From: Lachnospiraceae bacterium UBA1267
GTDB taxonomy: Bacteria; Bacillota; Clostridia; Lachnospirales; Lachnospiraceae
DNA: 14,049 bases
Reading direction: 5' to 3'
Assembly (NCBI GenBank): GCA_002308115.1
Contig: DBVJ01000092.1
Location: 1 to 14,049, forward strand
The notes under the pieces were generated by a model that ran no database searches, was not told the DNA's origin, and saw only the letters and a list, made by a program, of their open reading frames with translations. Positions 7,589 to 14,049 of this stretch are shown one piece after another. Every line of letters starts with the position of its first letter. Position 1 is the first letter of the stretch. The translations under genes and the position numbers were made by a program.

Positions 7589-7641
7589 GGGCAGATGACC
7601 TGCCCGAAAGGAACGAAACACCGGGGCGCGCATTTCCCCGG
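7589..7641 (+). promoter_or_regulatory. Structured 5' leader with two GC-rich hairpins
   Basis: Between the predicted transcription start and the 7656 gene are two perfect 6-base stems. GGGCAG (7589-7594) pairs with CTGCCC (7600-7605) over a 5-base loop. CCGGGG (7621-7626) pairs with CCCCGG (7636-7641) over a 9-base loop. The linker GAAAGGAACGAAACA is A-rich and unpaired. The second stem ends just before the weak GAGAG ribosome site. No U-tract follows either stem, so they are not intrinsic terminators. I do not recognise a known riboswitch class. Translational control or transcript stabilisation are both possible. Confidence 0.5.
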
Positions 7642-7655
7642 CAGAGAGCGTAAAA

Positions 7656-8156
7656 ATGGGATTGTTCGGCAAGAAAAAAGTTTCAGTAACAGTACACGGA
7701 AGCACGTCCACGATGACGGGCTCCGACGGCCGCTACGCCAAGCAGGCGCGCTCCATTAAAAAGGCGGGCCGTGAAAGGGCGCGCGCGCTGGATCTCGTTG
7801 CCCGGAGCGCAAAGGAACTCTGTTCTTATATCGAAGCGACCTATAAGGTCGAGCCGCTTCCCGAGGAGGATGCGCTTTTCGTGGAAGCGAAGGACGATCT
7901 CGAAGCCTGGGAGCCTCTGGACCTCCATCTGTATCAGATCCTGGTCATGCAGGGAGTCGTTCCGGCGGCGTGGCTTACCGTCTATCTGGAAGGCAATCAC
8001 GAGTATCTGGCCTTCCGGGAGACGCCTTTGGAGTGCAAGGACAGCTACGAAGTCAACCGCGTGAAGAATGACATTATCCGCTATTACGGGGCGGATGAAG
8101 AGGACAAGAGGAAGAAAAACTACCGCTACACGCAGTTTGTGAACGCGGAGTACTGA
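7656..8156 (+). CDS. Uncharacterised 166-residue cytoplasmic protein
   Basis: I do not recognise this gene. The product begins MGLFGKKKVSVTVHG and continues with a polar Ser/Thr/Gly stretch (15-26) and a basic helix rich in K and R (about 28-50). An alpha/beta-looking domain follows (about 51-145), containing LHLYQILVMQGVVPAAWLTVYLEGNHEYLAF at 91-120. The C-terminal segment is strongly charged (146-158, with ADEEDKRKKN) and ends in YTQFVNAEY. There is no signal peptide and no hydrophobic segment long enough to cross a membrane. Codon choice matches the neighbours, so there is no sign of recent transfer. It has its own strong promoter and hairpin leader, with only a weak GAGAG ribosome site 7 bases before the ATG. 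mgtE follows 87 bases later, so the two may share a transcript, but no functional link can be read from sequence. Confidence 0.72.
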   Translation: MGLFGKKKVSVTVHGSTSTMTGSDGRYAKQARSIKKAGRERARALDLVARSAKELCSYIEATYKVEPLPEEDALFVEAKDDLEAWEPLDLHLYQILVMQGVVPAAWLTVYLEGNHEYLAFRETPLECKDSYEVNRVKNDIIRYYGADEEDKRKKNYRYTQFVNAEY

Positions 8157-8164
8157 TAGAAAAG

Positions 8165-8206
8165 CGCTTCCAAAAGAAGCGGAAAGCGGCCGCCGGAAAA
8201 GTCCGG
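8165..8206 (+). promoter_or_regulatory. Two hairpins in the leader before mgtE
   Basis: The 87-base gap before mgtE holds two stems. CGCTTC (8165-8170) pairs with GAAGCG (8176-8181) over CAAAA. CCGGA (8193-8197) pairs with TCCGG (8202-8206) over AAAG. No U-tract follows on the + strand, so they are not intrinsic terminators for the upstream gene. In addition CTTCC (8167-8171) can pair with GGAAG (8227-8231), which overlaps the mgtE Shine-Dalgarno AAGGAGG (8229-8235). This would compete with the first hairpin. The region is too short, and lacks the conserved cores, for the M-box magnesium riboswitch. An mgtE-specific control role is inference. Confidence 0.4.
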
Positions 8207-8243
8207 GGCAGAGCATGCGGAGCATCGGAAGGAGGTATCTTAC

Positions 8244-9632
8244 ATGGAAGAAAAGAATGAAGAAATGATTGAAGAGATCCTGAGTCTCATCCGATCAGAC
8301 ATATCCATTGAAGAACTCCGAGACAAGCTGAACGATTTCCATGACGCAGACCTTGCGGAGGCGCTGGAAGAACTGGACAAGGAAGAACGCCAGCGTTTCT
8401 ACAAAGCCCTCGGCACGGAGCGCCTGTCCGAAGTCTTCGCCTATCTGGAAGAAGTCGAAGATTACTTCCATGAGATCGGTCTGGAGAAATCCGCCGACAT
8501 TCTGGAGGAAATGGACGCGGACGATGCCGTCGACGTTCTGGAAACGCTTCCCGACGACTACCGCGAAGAGATCGTTGCCCGCCTGGACAAGGAAGCCAGG
8601 GAAGACATCGACCTGATCACCTCCTATGACGATGATGAAATCGGTTCAGACATGACCACGAACTTCATCGTCATCAAGAAGGGCACGGACGTGAAGGGCG
8701 CGATGCGCGAGCTCATCAAACAGTCCGGCGAGAATGACAATATTTCCACGATCTATGTGGTCGATGAAAATGACAAACTCTACGGCGCGATCCAGCTGAC
8801 GGATCTGATCCGGGCCAGGGACGGGTCGGACATCAACGACATCATTTCGACCTCCTATCCGTCGGTCAACGCGCACGCAAAACGCGCGGACGAGCTGAAC
8901 AGGCTCCGCGGCTATAATGAAGACTCCATCCCCGTCGTGGACGACGAAGACCATATCCTCGGCGTCATCACGGCCTTCGACGTGGTCGAAGCCGTCGATG
9001 AAGAACAGGGTGAAGACTACGCAAAACTCGCCGGTCTGACCGCGGAGGAAGATCTGCACGAGCCGCTCTTTAAGAGCGTCCGGAAGCGCATGCCCTGGCT
9101 GATCGTGCTTCTGGCACTGGGCCTCGTGGTCTCGACCGTCGTCGGCTCCTTCACCGGCATCGTCGCCGTGGTGCCCATCGTCATCGCCTTCCAGTCCCTG
9201 ATCCTCGACATGTCCGGTAACGGCGGCACACAGTCGCTGGCTGTCACGATCCGTGTGCTCACGGACGAGCAGCTCTCCGGCAAAGACAAGTTCAAATTTG
9301 TCCTGAAAGAGCTCCGTGTCGGCTTTGTCGACGGCCTGATCCTCGGCCTCGCAGCCTTCCTTCTGGTTGGACTGTACATCACCTTCCTCAAGAAGGAGCC
9401 CATGGGCTACTCCTTCACGGTTTCGGGCTGCGTCGGCATTTCCCTCATGACCGCAATGATCATTTCCTCGCTTTTGGGCACGCTGATCCCGATGACCTTC
9501 AAGAAACTCAAGATCGACCCGGCGGTCGCCTCCGGCCCGTTCATCACGACCATCAACGACCTGGTCGCCGTCGTGACCTACTACGGCCTGTCCTGGCTTC
9601 TTCTGGTGCAGCTTCTGGGACTCAAAGGCTGA
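8244..9632 (+). CDS. mgtE: MgtE-type magnesium channel/transporter
   Basis: This 462-residue protein has the complete MgtE layout. It forms a homodimeric inner-membrane Mg2+ channel gated by cytoplasmic Mg2+. The acidic MgtE N domain spans about 8-130. Two CBS domains follow (about 137-192 and 200-253), with the signatures STIYVVDENDKLYGAIQLTDLI and DSIPVVDDEDHILGVITAFDVV. A connecting helix leads to five membrane helices from about residue 283 onward. Key family motifs are present: PLFKSVRKRMPWL (274-286), MSGNGGTQSLAVTIR (323-337) and DPAVASGPFITTINDL (425-440). D439 corresponds to the pore aspartate that binds Mg2+ in the Thermus protein. The start has a near-perfect AAGGAGGT 8 bases upstream. 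The acidic N and CBS domains are the known Mg2+ sensor. The carboxypeptidase gene begins 13 bases after its stop, so the two are probably co-transcribed. Confidence 0.96.
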   Translation: MEEKNEEMIEEILSLIRSDISIEELRDKLNDFHDADLAEALEELDKEERQRFYKALGTERLSEVFAYLEEVEDYFHEIGLEKSADILEEMDADDAVDVLETLPDDYREEIVARLDKEAREDIDLITSYDDDEIGSDMTTNFIVIKKGTDVKGAMRELIKQSGENDNISTIYVVDENDKLYGAIQLTDLIRARDGSDINDIISTSYPSVNAHAKRADELNRLRGYNEDSIPVVDDEDHILGVITAFDVVEAVDEEQGEDYAKLAGLTAEEDLHEPLFKSVRKRMPWLIVLLALGLVVSTVVGSFTGIVAVVPIVIAFQSLILDMSGNGGTQSLAVTIRVLTDEQLSGKDKFKFVLKELRVGFVDGLILGLAAFLLVGLYITFLKKEPMGYSFTVSGCVGISLMTAMIISSLLGTLIPMTFKKLKIDPAVASGPFITTINDLVAVVTYYGLSWLLLVQLLGLKG

Positions 9633-9645
9633 TATTGACAGAGAC

Positions 9646-10965
9646 ATGAGACGGTTTGCGGCGTTTTTTACAGCAATGATCCTGGCGGTGCTTTTTATGG
9701 CATCGCCGCTTTCGTCGCACGCCGCGCTGGACACGGACGAGGTGGACGCCATCATCGCCTCCATTCCGGAAGACTGGCCCGAAGCGCCAGAGATCGAAGC
9801 CGAGGCCGCCATTCTGATCGATGCGGATTCCGGAGAGATCCTCTACGCCAAGAACGCCACGCAGAAAATGTACCCGGCTTCCACGACAAAACTGATGACG
9901 GCGTTACTCACCCTGGAAAACGCCTCGCTGCAGGACATTGTCAAATTCTCTGCCAAAGCCGTCACGATCCCCTCGAATTCCTCCTATATCGGCATGCGCC
10001 GCGGAGAACAGATGGTGCTTCGCGAGTGCATGTATGCGCTTCTTCTGCCCTCCGCCAACGAAGTGGCCAATGCACTGGCCGAGCATGTGTCGGGCGATAT
10101 GAGCACATTTGTCGTCCGCATGAACGAGCGCATGTTCCAGCTTGGCGGCGTCAACACCCAGTTCGCCAACCCCTCCGGCCTCCATACCGACGGCCACTTC
10201 ACCTGCGCCTACGACCTTGCGCTCGTCATGCAGGAATGCGTCAAGAACAGCACCTTCGTGGAAATCTCTTCCCAGCTTTCCTACGTGCATCACGCGGATG
10301 AACTTCTCCCGAAAGACATTCCGATGATGAACACGAACCTCATGATCCGTCCCTCATCGGAGTACTACAGCGAATACGTGATCTGTTCAAAAACGGGTCA
10401 TACCGACGAGGCCGCCCAAAATCTGGTGACCTACGCCGAAAAGGACGGCACCCGGCTCGTCGTGGTCGTTCTGGGCTGCGAGAACGGGCAGCAGTACGTC
10501 GGCACCCAGTCCCTACTCGACTACGGATTCAACTATTTCCACCGCGTCCTGCCCTCCAGCCTGGACGCCTCCTTGAACCTGGAGAATTATTTTACCGTCT
10601 CCCCGCTTCAGATCCCCACCCAGGAGATCTCCCTGCTTCGGATCGACCAGTCCTCCACGATCCTTCTTCCGGATAATGTGACCTCGGAGGACCTCGAGAA
10701 AACGACAGTCGATACCCCGACCGGCAAGCAGATCACCTATACCTATCAAGGCTATCCGCTTGGCACGGTCGTGCTTTCCTATGTCTCGAAAGGGGCCGAA
10801 TCGCCCTTCCTCGTCGACCGCTCCGACGTCACGCTGGATTACGAACTTCCCAAAAATCTGAACTTGATCGACGGCTGGCTCATCGTATTGACCGGCATTA
10901 TGGCATTTGTTCTGTTCCTCCTCGTGATCTGGCTGTTCAGACGGTTCAGAAGGGCGAGAAATTGA
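9646..10965 (+). CDS. D-alanyl-D-alanine carboxypeptidase, PBP5 type (peptidase S11)
   Basis: This 439-residue low-molecular-weight penicillin-binding protein trims the terminal D-Ala from peptidoglycan pentapeptides at the outer face of the membrane. An N-terminal signal peptide (about 1-27, with SSHA-A as likely cleavage site) targets export. All three catalytic motifs are intact: S79-T-T-K82 in YPASTTKLM, S136-A-N138 in LLPSANEVA and K249-T-G251 in CSKTGHTDEA. A beta-rich C-terminal region (about 305-405) precedes a single membrane helix at about 410-432 with a basic tail (RRFRRARN). The enzyme is therefore held by a true transmembrane anchor rather than the amphipathic helix of E. coli PBP5. 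It starts 13 bases after mgtE with only a weak GACAGAGA ribosome site, which suggests dependence on read-through or coupling. The family match is clear, but the exact paralogue (dacA, dacB or dacF) cannot be assigned. Confidence 0.92.
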   Translation: MRRFAAFFTAMILAVLFMASPLSSHAALDTDEVDAIIASIPEDWPEAPEIEAEAAILIDADSGEILYAKNATQKMYPASTTKLMTALLTLENASLQDIVKFSAKAVTIPSNSSYIGMRRGEQMVLRECMYALLLPSANEVANALAEHVSGDMSTFVVRMNERMFQLGGVNTQFANPSGLHTDGHFTCAYDLALVMQECVKNSTFVEISSQLSYVHHADELLPKDIPMMNTNLMIRPSSEYYSEYVICSKTGHTDEAAQNLVTYAEKDGTRLVVVVLGCENGQQYVGTQSLLDYGFNYFHRVLPSSLDASLNLENYFTVSPLQIPTQEISLLRIDQSSTILLPDNVTSEDLEKTTVDTPTGKQITYTYQGYPLGTVVLSYVSKGAESPFLVDRSDVTLDYELPKNLNLIDGWLIVLTGIMAFVLFLLVIWLFRRFRRARN

Positions 10966-10975
10966 AAAGAATACA

Positions 10976-11003
10976 CCCCGTCCGCGGGGGTACTGCTTAT
11001 ATA
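10976..11003 (+). promoter_or_regulatory. GC-rich hairpin followed by an AT-rich patch; possible weak promoter for ptb
   Basis: In the 66-base gap before ptb, CCCCG (10976-10980) pairs with CGGGG (10985-10989) over TCCG. There is no proper U-tract, so it is at best a weak terminator for the carboxypeptidase transcript. Directly after it is TGCTTATATAG, with a TATATA -10-like hexamer at 10998-11003. No good -35 lies 16-18 bases upstream, because the hairpin occupies that position. A promoter here is only a possibility and might need an activator. Confidence 0.3.
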
Positions 11004-11031
11004 GACGCATATCCGTTCAGAAGGGAGCACC

Positions 11032-11940
11032 ATGCCTATCCACAACTTTTCGGAAATGATCGCCCGTATCAGTGCGGGGAAGCGGCGCACCGTCGCAGTC
11101 GCGGCGGCGCATGATGTACATACCTTGGAAGCGGTCCTCAAGGCCAACGAGGAGGGCCGGCTCGATTATGTACTGACGGGCCATGCGGAGGAGATCTTTG
11201 CGATCGGCCGGGAACTCGGACATGAGATCTCCGCGGAGCGTGTCGTCCCTGCAGAGACAGAGCAGGAGTGTGCGTTTGAGGCGGTAAGACTCATCCGCGA
11301 AGGGCGGGCGGAGTTTCTTCTGAAGGGTTATCTTCAGACCGGAACGCTTTTAAAAGCTGTGCTCAACAAGGAAACGGGCATTTCCCTGGGGCAGCCGATG
11401 TCGCACACGGCGCTTCTGGAGATCCCGAAATACCATAAGATCCTTGGCGTGACGGATGGGGGCATGATCCCGCAGCCGGATCTTGAGATGAAGAAGGCGA
11501 TCCTCCGGAACGCGCTTCAAATGTTCCGCGGACTGGGCTATGAGAAGCCTGTGATCTCGGTGGTCTGTGCGTCCGAGGTGGTCTCGCCGAAGATCCAGGA
11601 GACCGTGGACGCGGCGGCGCTGAAAGAAGCGGCGCTCGCGGGAGAGTTTGGAGAATGCATTGTTGAGGGGCCCATATCCCTGGACCTCTCGGTGAACAAG
11701 GCATCCGCAGAGCATAAGCATTACGACAGCCCCGCGGCGGGAGAGGCGGATATTCTCCTGGTGCCGAACATCACGGCGGGCAATATCTTTGTGAAAGGCC
11801 TTCTGGAGTTCGCGGGCGCGAAGATGGCCGGCCTGGTCACCGGCGCGAAATGTCCGATCGCCCTGAATTCGCGGAGTGCAACGGATGAAGAGAAATACGC
11901 GGCGCTGATGGCCGCGGCGGGGATGATCCCCGAAAAGTGA
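11032..11940 (+). CDS. ptb: Phosphate butyryltransferase (phosphotransbutyrylase)
   Basis: This 302-residue cytoplasmic enzyme has the full length of the phosphate acetyl/butyryltransferase family. It converts butyryl-CoA, or a branched short-chain acyl-CoA, plus phosphate into acyl-phosphate and CoA. Supporting segments are VVCASEVVSPKIQETVDAA, EGPISLDLSVNKASAEHK and SPAAGEADILLVPNITAGN, followed by FAGAKMAGLVTGAKCPIALNSRSAT. This run matches the conserved C-terminal phosphotransacylase core, where the GN and SR residues line the CoA site. A kinase of the matching type follows 15 bases later, which separates it from phosphate acetyltransferase (normally paired with ackA). The ATG is preceded by AAGGGAG at 11021-11027. 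Acyl-chain preference cannot be decided from sequence; butyryl-CoA, isobutyryl-CoA and isovaleryl-CoA are all candidates. Confidence 0.9.
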   Translation: MPIHNFSEMIARISAGKRRTVAVAAAHDVHTLEAVLKANEEGRLDYVLTGHAEEIFAIGRELGHEISAERVVPAETEQECAFEAVRLIREGRAEFLLKGYLQTGTLLKAVLNKETGISLGQPMSHTALLEIPKYHKILGVTDGGMIPQPDLEMKKAILRNALQMFRGLGYEKPVISVVCASEVVSPKIQETVDAAALKEAALAGEFGECIVEGPISLDLSVNKASAEHKHYDSPAAGEADILLVPNITAGNIFVKGLLEFAGAKMAGLVTGAKCPIALNSRSATDEEKYAALMAAAGMIPEK

Positions 11941-11955
11941 GCTGAAGGAGTACAC

Positions 11956-13047
11956 ATGAAAGACACCTACCGCATTCTGGTGATCAACCCGGGCTCCACG
12001 TCTACCCGCGTGGCCCTTTACGAGAACGACCGGCAGATCTTCAACGAGAAGATCGTGCATTCCGGCGAAGAGATCACGAAGTATCCTTCTGTCCTGGATC
12101 AGCTGGACATGCGTGTCGCGGCGATCGACGAGATGCTCGCGGGGCACACGGAGGAAATGAAAGAGCTGGACGGTGTGGTTGGCCGCGGAGGCCTTCTCCC
12201 TGGTCTGACGCCCGGCGGCTATTATGTGAACGACACGATGGTCGACGTGATCAAAAGCGGCAAAGCAAGCCCGCACGCTTCAAACCTTGGGGCGCTGATC
12301 GCCGACCGTATCGCGAAAGAGCGCGGCATCCCGGCGACAATCTATGATGCCGTTTCTGCGGACAGCATGACGGAGGTTGCCCGCATCACCGGGCTTCCCG
12401 GCGTCCGGCGGACAAGCTTCTGCCACGTGCTCAACAGCCGTGCCATGGCCAGAAAGTACGCAGAGAGTCTGGGGAAAAAATACGATGACATGCGGCTTCT
12501 GGTCGCGCATCTTGGCGGCGGCATTTCGATCTCCGCACACAAATACGGGCGCATTGTCGATATCATTTCCGACGACAGCGGCCCGTTCTCTCCGGAACGC
12601 GCCGGCTCCGTGCCGCTTCTTACGGTCATCGACCTCTGCTACAGCGGAAAATATACGAAGGAACAGATGAAACGCGAAGTCAGAGGGCAGGGCGGTCTTC
12701 GTGCGCTCCTGGGCACCTCCGACAGTCTGGAGATCGAGAGACGGATCCAGTCCGGTGACGAGTACGCGACGCTTTGCTACGACGCGCAGGCCTACCAGAT
12801 CGCGAAGGGCATCGGAAACCTCGCCCCCGCGCTGGAATTCCGCATGGATGCCATCATTCTGACCGGAGGCCTTGCCTATTCCGCGATGCTCACAGACCGC
12901 ATCCGTTACTACCTCGGACCCGTTGCCCCCATCGTGGTGCTTCCGGGTGAAAATGAAATGATGGCCATGGACCTCGGCATGCTCCGGATCCTGAGGGGCG
13001 AAGAGACGGCCAAAGAATACGTATACACAGGAGAAGAACAGAAATGA
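11956..13047 (+). CDS. buk: Butyrate kinase (short-chain acyl kinase, ASKHA superfamily)
   Basis: This 363-residue protein has the normal length for Buk. It transfers phosphate from butyryl-phosphate to ADP, releasing butyrate and ATP in the cytoplasm. It completes the pathway begun by ptb, encoded 15 bases upstream. The N-terminal phosphate loop is ILVINPGSTSTRVALYE (7-23). Further conserved blocks are GRGGLLPGLTPGGYYVN, SPHASNLGALIADRIA, VAHLGGGISISAHKYGRIVDI, GPFSPERAG, YQIAKGIGNLAPAL and IILTGGLAYS. Some blocks differ from the usual Buk pattern. AVSADSM stands where family members usually read close to PVVVDEM, and the segment before GPFSPERAG reads SDDS rather than ending in GE. A branched-chain or other short-chain acid kinase is therefore possible. 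The start has GAAGGAG 5 bases upstream. Its TGA overlaps the aminotransferase ATG. Confidence 0.9.
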   Translation: MKDTYRILVINPGSTSTRVALYENDRQIFNEKIVHSGEEITKYPSVLDQLDMRVAAIDEMLAGHTEEMKELDGVVGRGGLLPGLTPGGYYVNDTMVDVIKSGKASPHASNLGALIADRIAKERGIPATIYDAVSADSMTEVARITGLPGVRRTSFCHVLNSRAMARKYAESLGKKYDDMRLLVAHLGGGISISAHKYGRIVDIISDDSGPFSPERAGSVPLLTVIDLCYSGKYTKEQMKREVRGQGGLRALLGTSDSLEIERRIQSGDEYATLCYDAQAYQIAKGIGNLAPALEFRMDAIILTGGLAYSAMLTDRIRYYLGPVAPIVVLPGENEMMAMDLGMLRILRGEETAKEYVYTGEEQK

Positions 13048-14049
13048 TCTCAAAGCAGATGGAGAAGTACGGCTCGACCCGCTCCTGCATCCGGGAACTG
13101 TTTGAATTCGGCCGGAAAATGAAGGCGGAGAAGGGCGAAGAGGCGGTTTTCGATTTCAGCCTCGGAAATCCCAGCGTACCCGCACCGAAGGAGGTCAACG
13201 AGGCGATCGAGGAGATCCTCCGCACGAAACCGTCGATCCAGGTGCACGGCTATACCTCCGCAGTCGGTCTGGACGCTGCCCGTGAGGCCATCGCAGCCGA
13301 TCTGAATGAGCGGTATGGAACACATTACAAAAAGGAAGCTTTCTACATGTCTGTCGGTGCGGCGCTTGCGCTCACCTCAGTCTGCAAGGCGCTGACCCTC
13401 GGTCCGGAGAGCGAATTTGTCGCCTTCGCGCCGTATTTTGCGGAGTACAGCGTGTTCGCAACGGTCGCCGGCGCCCGCTTCGTCGCGATCCCGCCCAACG
13501 TGCCTTCCTTCCAGCCCTCTGCCGAAGCGCTCAGAAAGGCACTCACGCCGAATACCCAGGGCGTCATCCTGAACTCGCCGAACAACCCGACGGGCGTCGT
13601 CTTCACGGAAGAGAAGCTCAGGGAAGTGGCGGATGTACTGCGTGAAAAAGAAGAGGAATACGGCCATCCGATCTATCTCATCAGCGATGAACCTTACCGG
13701 GAGCTGGTCTATGACGGCGCTGTCGTGCCGCATCTGCCGCTCATCTACAAAGACACGGTCATCTGTTACTCCTTCTCGAAATCCCTGTCGATGCCGGGCG
13801 AACGTATCGGCTACGTGCTGATGCCCGACGAGGCCGCGGACTGCGAGGCGCTCAGATACGCGGTTGCCGGCGCAGCCCGTCAGCTGGGCTCGGTCTGCGC
13901 GCCGTCTCTCATGCAGCAGGTCATCGCGCGCACCGCGCATCTTCGTCCCGACCTTGCGCCTTATGAGAAGAACCGCGCCCTCCTTTACTCGGAGCTTACG
14001 AGGATGGGCTACAAATGTGTGCGCCCGGACGGCGCCTTCTACCTCTTCA
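13044..14049 (+). CDS. PLP-dependent class I/II aminotransferase, truncated by the window edge
   Basis: The first 335 residues of a fold-type I aminotransferase are present. The family usually has about 390-400 residues, so about 60 C-terminal residues lie outside the window. The active-site set is clear: N180-N-P-T-G184, D215 with Y218 in SDEPYREL, and Schiff-base lysine K246 in YSFSKSLSMPGERIGYV. An early substrate-binding block reads FDFSLGNPSVPAP (36-48). The enzyme would interconvert an amino acid and its 2-oxo acid in the cytoplasm. The set resembles aspartate or broad-range aminotransferases, but the substrate is not decidable. The ATG shares four bases (ATGA, 13044-13047) with the buk stop, so it is translationally coupled to ptb-buk. 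That context hints at making 2-oxo acids for acyl-CoA formation, which is inference. Confidence 0.9.
   Translation, partial: MISKQMEKYGSTRSCIRELFEFGRKMKAEKGEEAVFDFSLGNPSVPAPKEVNEAIEEILRTKPSIQVHGYTSAVGLDAAREAIAADLNERYGTHYKKEAFYMSVGAALALTSVCKALTLGPESEFVAFAPYFAEYSVFATVAGARFVAIPPNVPSFQPSAEALRKALTPNTQGVILNSPNNPTGVVFTEEKLREVADVLREKEEEYGHPIYLISDEPYRELVYDGAVVPHLPLIYKDTVICYSFSKSLSMPGERIGYVLMPDEAADCEALRYAVAGAARQLGSVCAPSLMQQVIARTAHLRPDLAPYEKNRALLYSELTRMGYKCVRPDGAFYLF

Noticed and set aside
7595..7700. A small leader peptide starting at ATG 7595
   Set aside because: The ATG lies in the loop of a hairpin, has no good ribosome site, and its frame runs on into the 7656 gene out of register without a peptide-like pattern.
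8186..8193. The 8-base palindrome GCGGCCGC before mgtE
   Set aside because: It is a simple GC-rich palindrome lying between two hairpins. Nothing ties it to a binding protein.
8157..8243. M-box (ykoK) magnesium riboswitch before mgtE
   Set aside because: The gap is about half the needed length, and I see none of the conserved M-box core segments.
8646..9812. A 388-codon minus-strand open frame opposite mgtE
   Set aside because: It is a His/Asp/Gly-rich translation typical of the complement of a coding strand and has no family resemblance. mgtE is unambiguous.
10944..11025. GTTCAGAAGGG occurs twice, 71 bases apart, at 10944 and 11015
   Set aside because: The first copy is explained by coding sequence (carboxypeptidase tail) and the second by the ptb ribosome site. 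An 11-base repeat is not strong evidence of an operator.
11350..12276. A 308-codon minus-strand open frame across the ptb-buk junction
   Set aside because: It is a shadow of two clear + strand genes and crosses their intergenic ribosome site.

Overview
The window looks like chromosomal DNA from a GC-rich anaerobic member of the Bacillota, most likely class Clostridia. I infer this from strong AGGAGG-type Shine-Dalgarno sites, a PepF-type oligoendopeptidase, an MgtE magnesium channel, a DacA-type carboxypeptidase and a phosphotransbutyrylase/butyrate kinase pair. Genus or family cannot be fixed from the sequence alone. All twelve genes read on the + strand and are densely packed. No gap exceeds about 110 bases, and I see no rRNA, tRNA, CRISPR array, insertion sequence or phage gene.

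Region 1 (1-7545) is one co-directional run of seven genes. It holds a small metallophosphoesterase, the zinc oligopeptidase PepF, a coiled-coil MuiA-like (DUF4140/DUF4139) protein, a YhhN-like membrane protein, an unrecognised protein with a C-terminal membrane anchor, a double-GNAT acetyltransferase and a NudC-type Nudix hydrolase. Gaps are 0-20 bases from pepF onward, except for start-codon ambiguity in the MuiA-like gene, so pepF to nudC is probably one transcript. The nudC gene ends in a 24-base tandem duplication.

Region 2 (7546-10965) opens with the clearest promoter in the window, TGGACA-17-TAAAAT with an extended -10. Its -35 box starts directly after the nudC stop codon. It drives an unrecognised 166-residue protein through a leader with two GC-rich hairpins. 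Next come an 87-base spacer with two more hairpins, then mgtE, then a penicillin-binding-protein-5-type D-Ala-D-Ala carboxypeptidase 13 bases further on.

Region 3 (10966-14049) holds ptb, buk and a PLP-dependent class I aminotransferase that runs off the right edge. The aminotransferase start overlaps the buk stop by four bases (ATGA). Together they suggest acyl-CoA to acyl-phosphate to acid plus ATP, possibly fed by amino-acid deamination. The oligopeptidase at the other end of the window fits a peptide-fermenting lifestyle, but that link is inference.

I did not find a convincing new multi-gene system. The items most worth a second look are the 7656-8156 gene with its own promoter and structured leader, the tail-anchored unknown at 4942-5619, the altered NudC signature with its C-terminal repeat, the hairpin-rich leader before mgtE, and the divergent kinase coupled to an aminotransferase.
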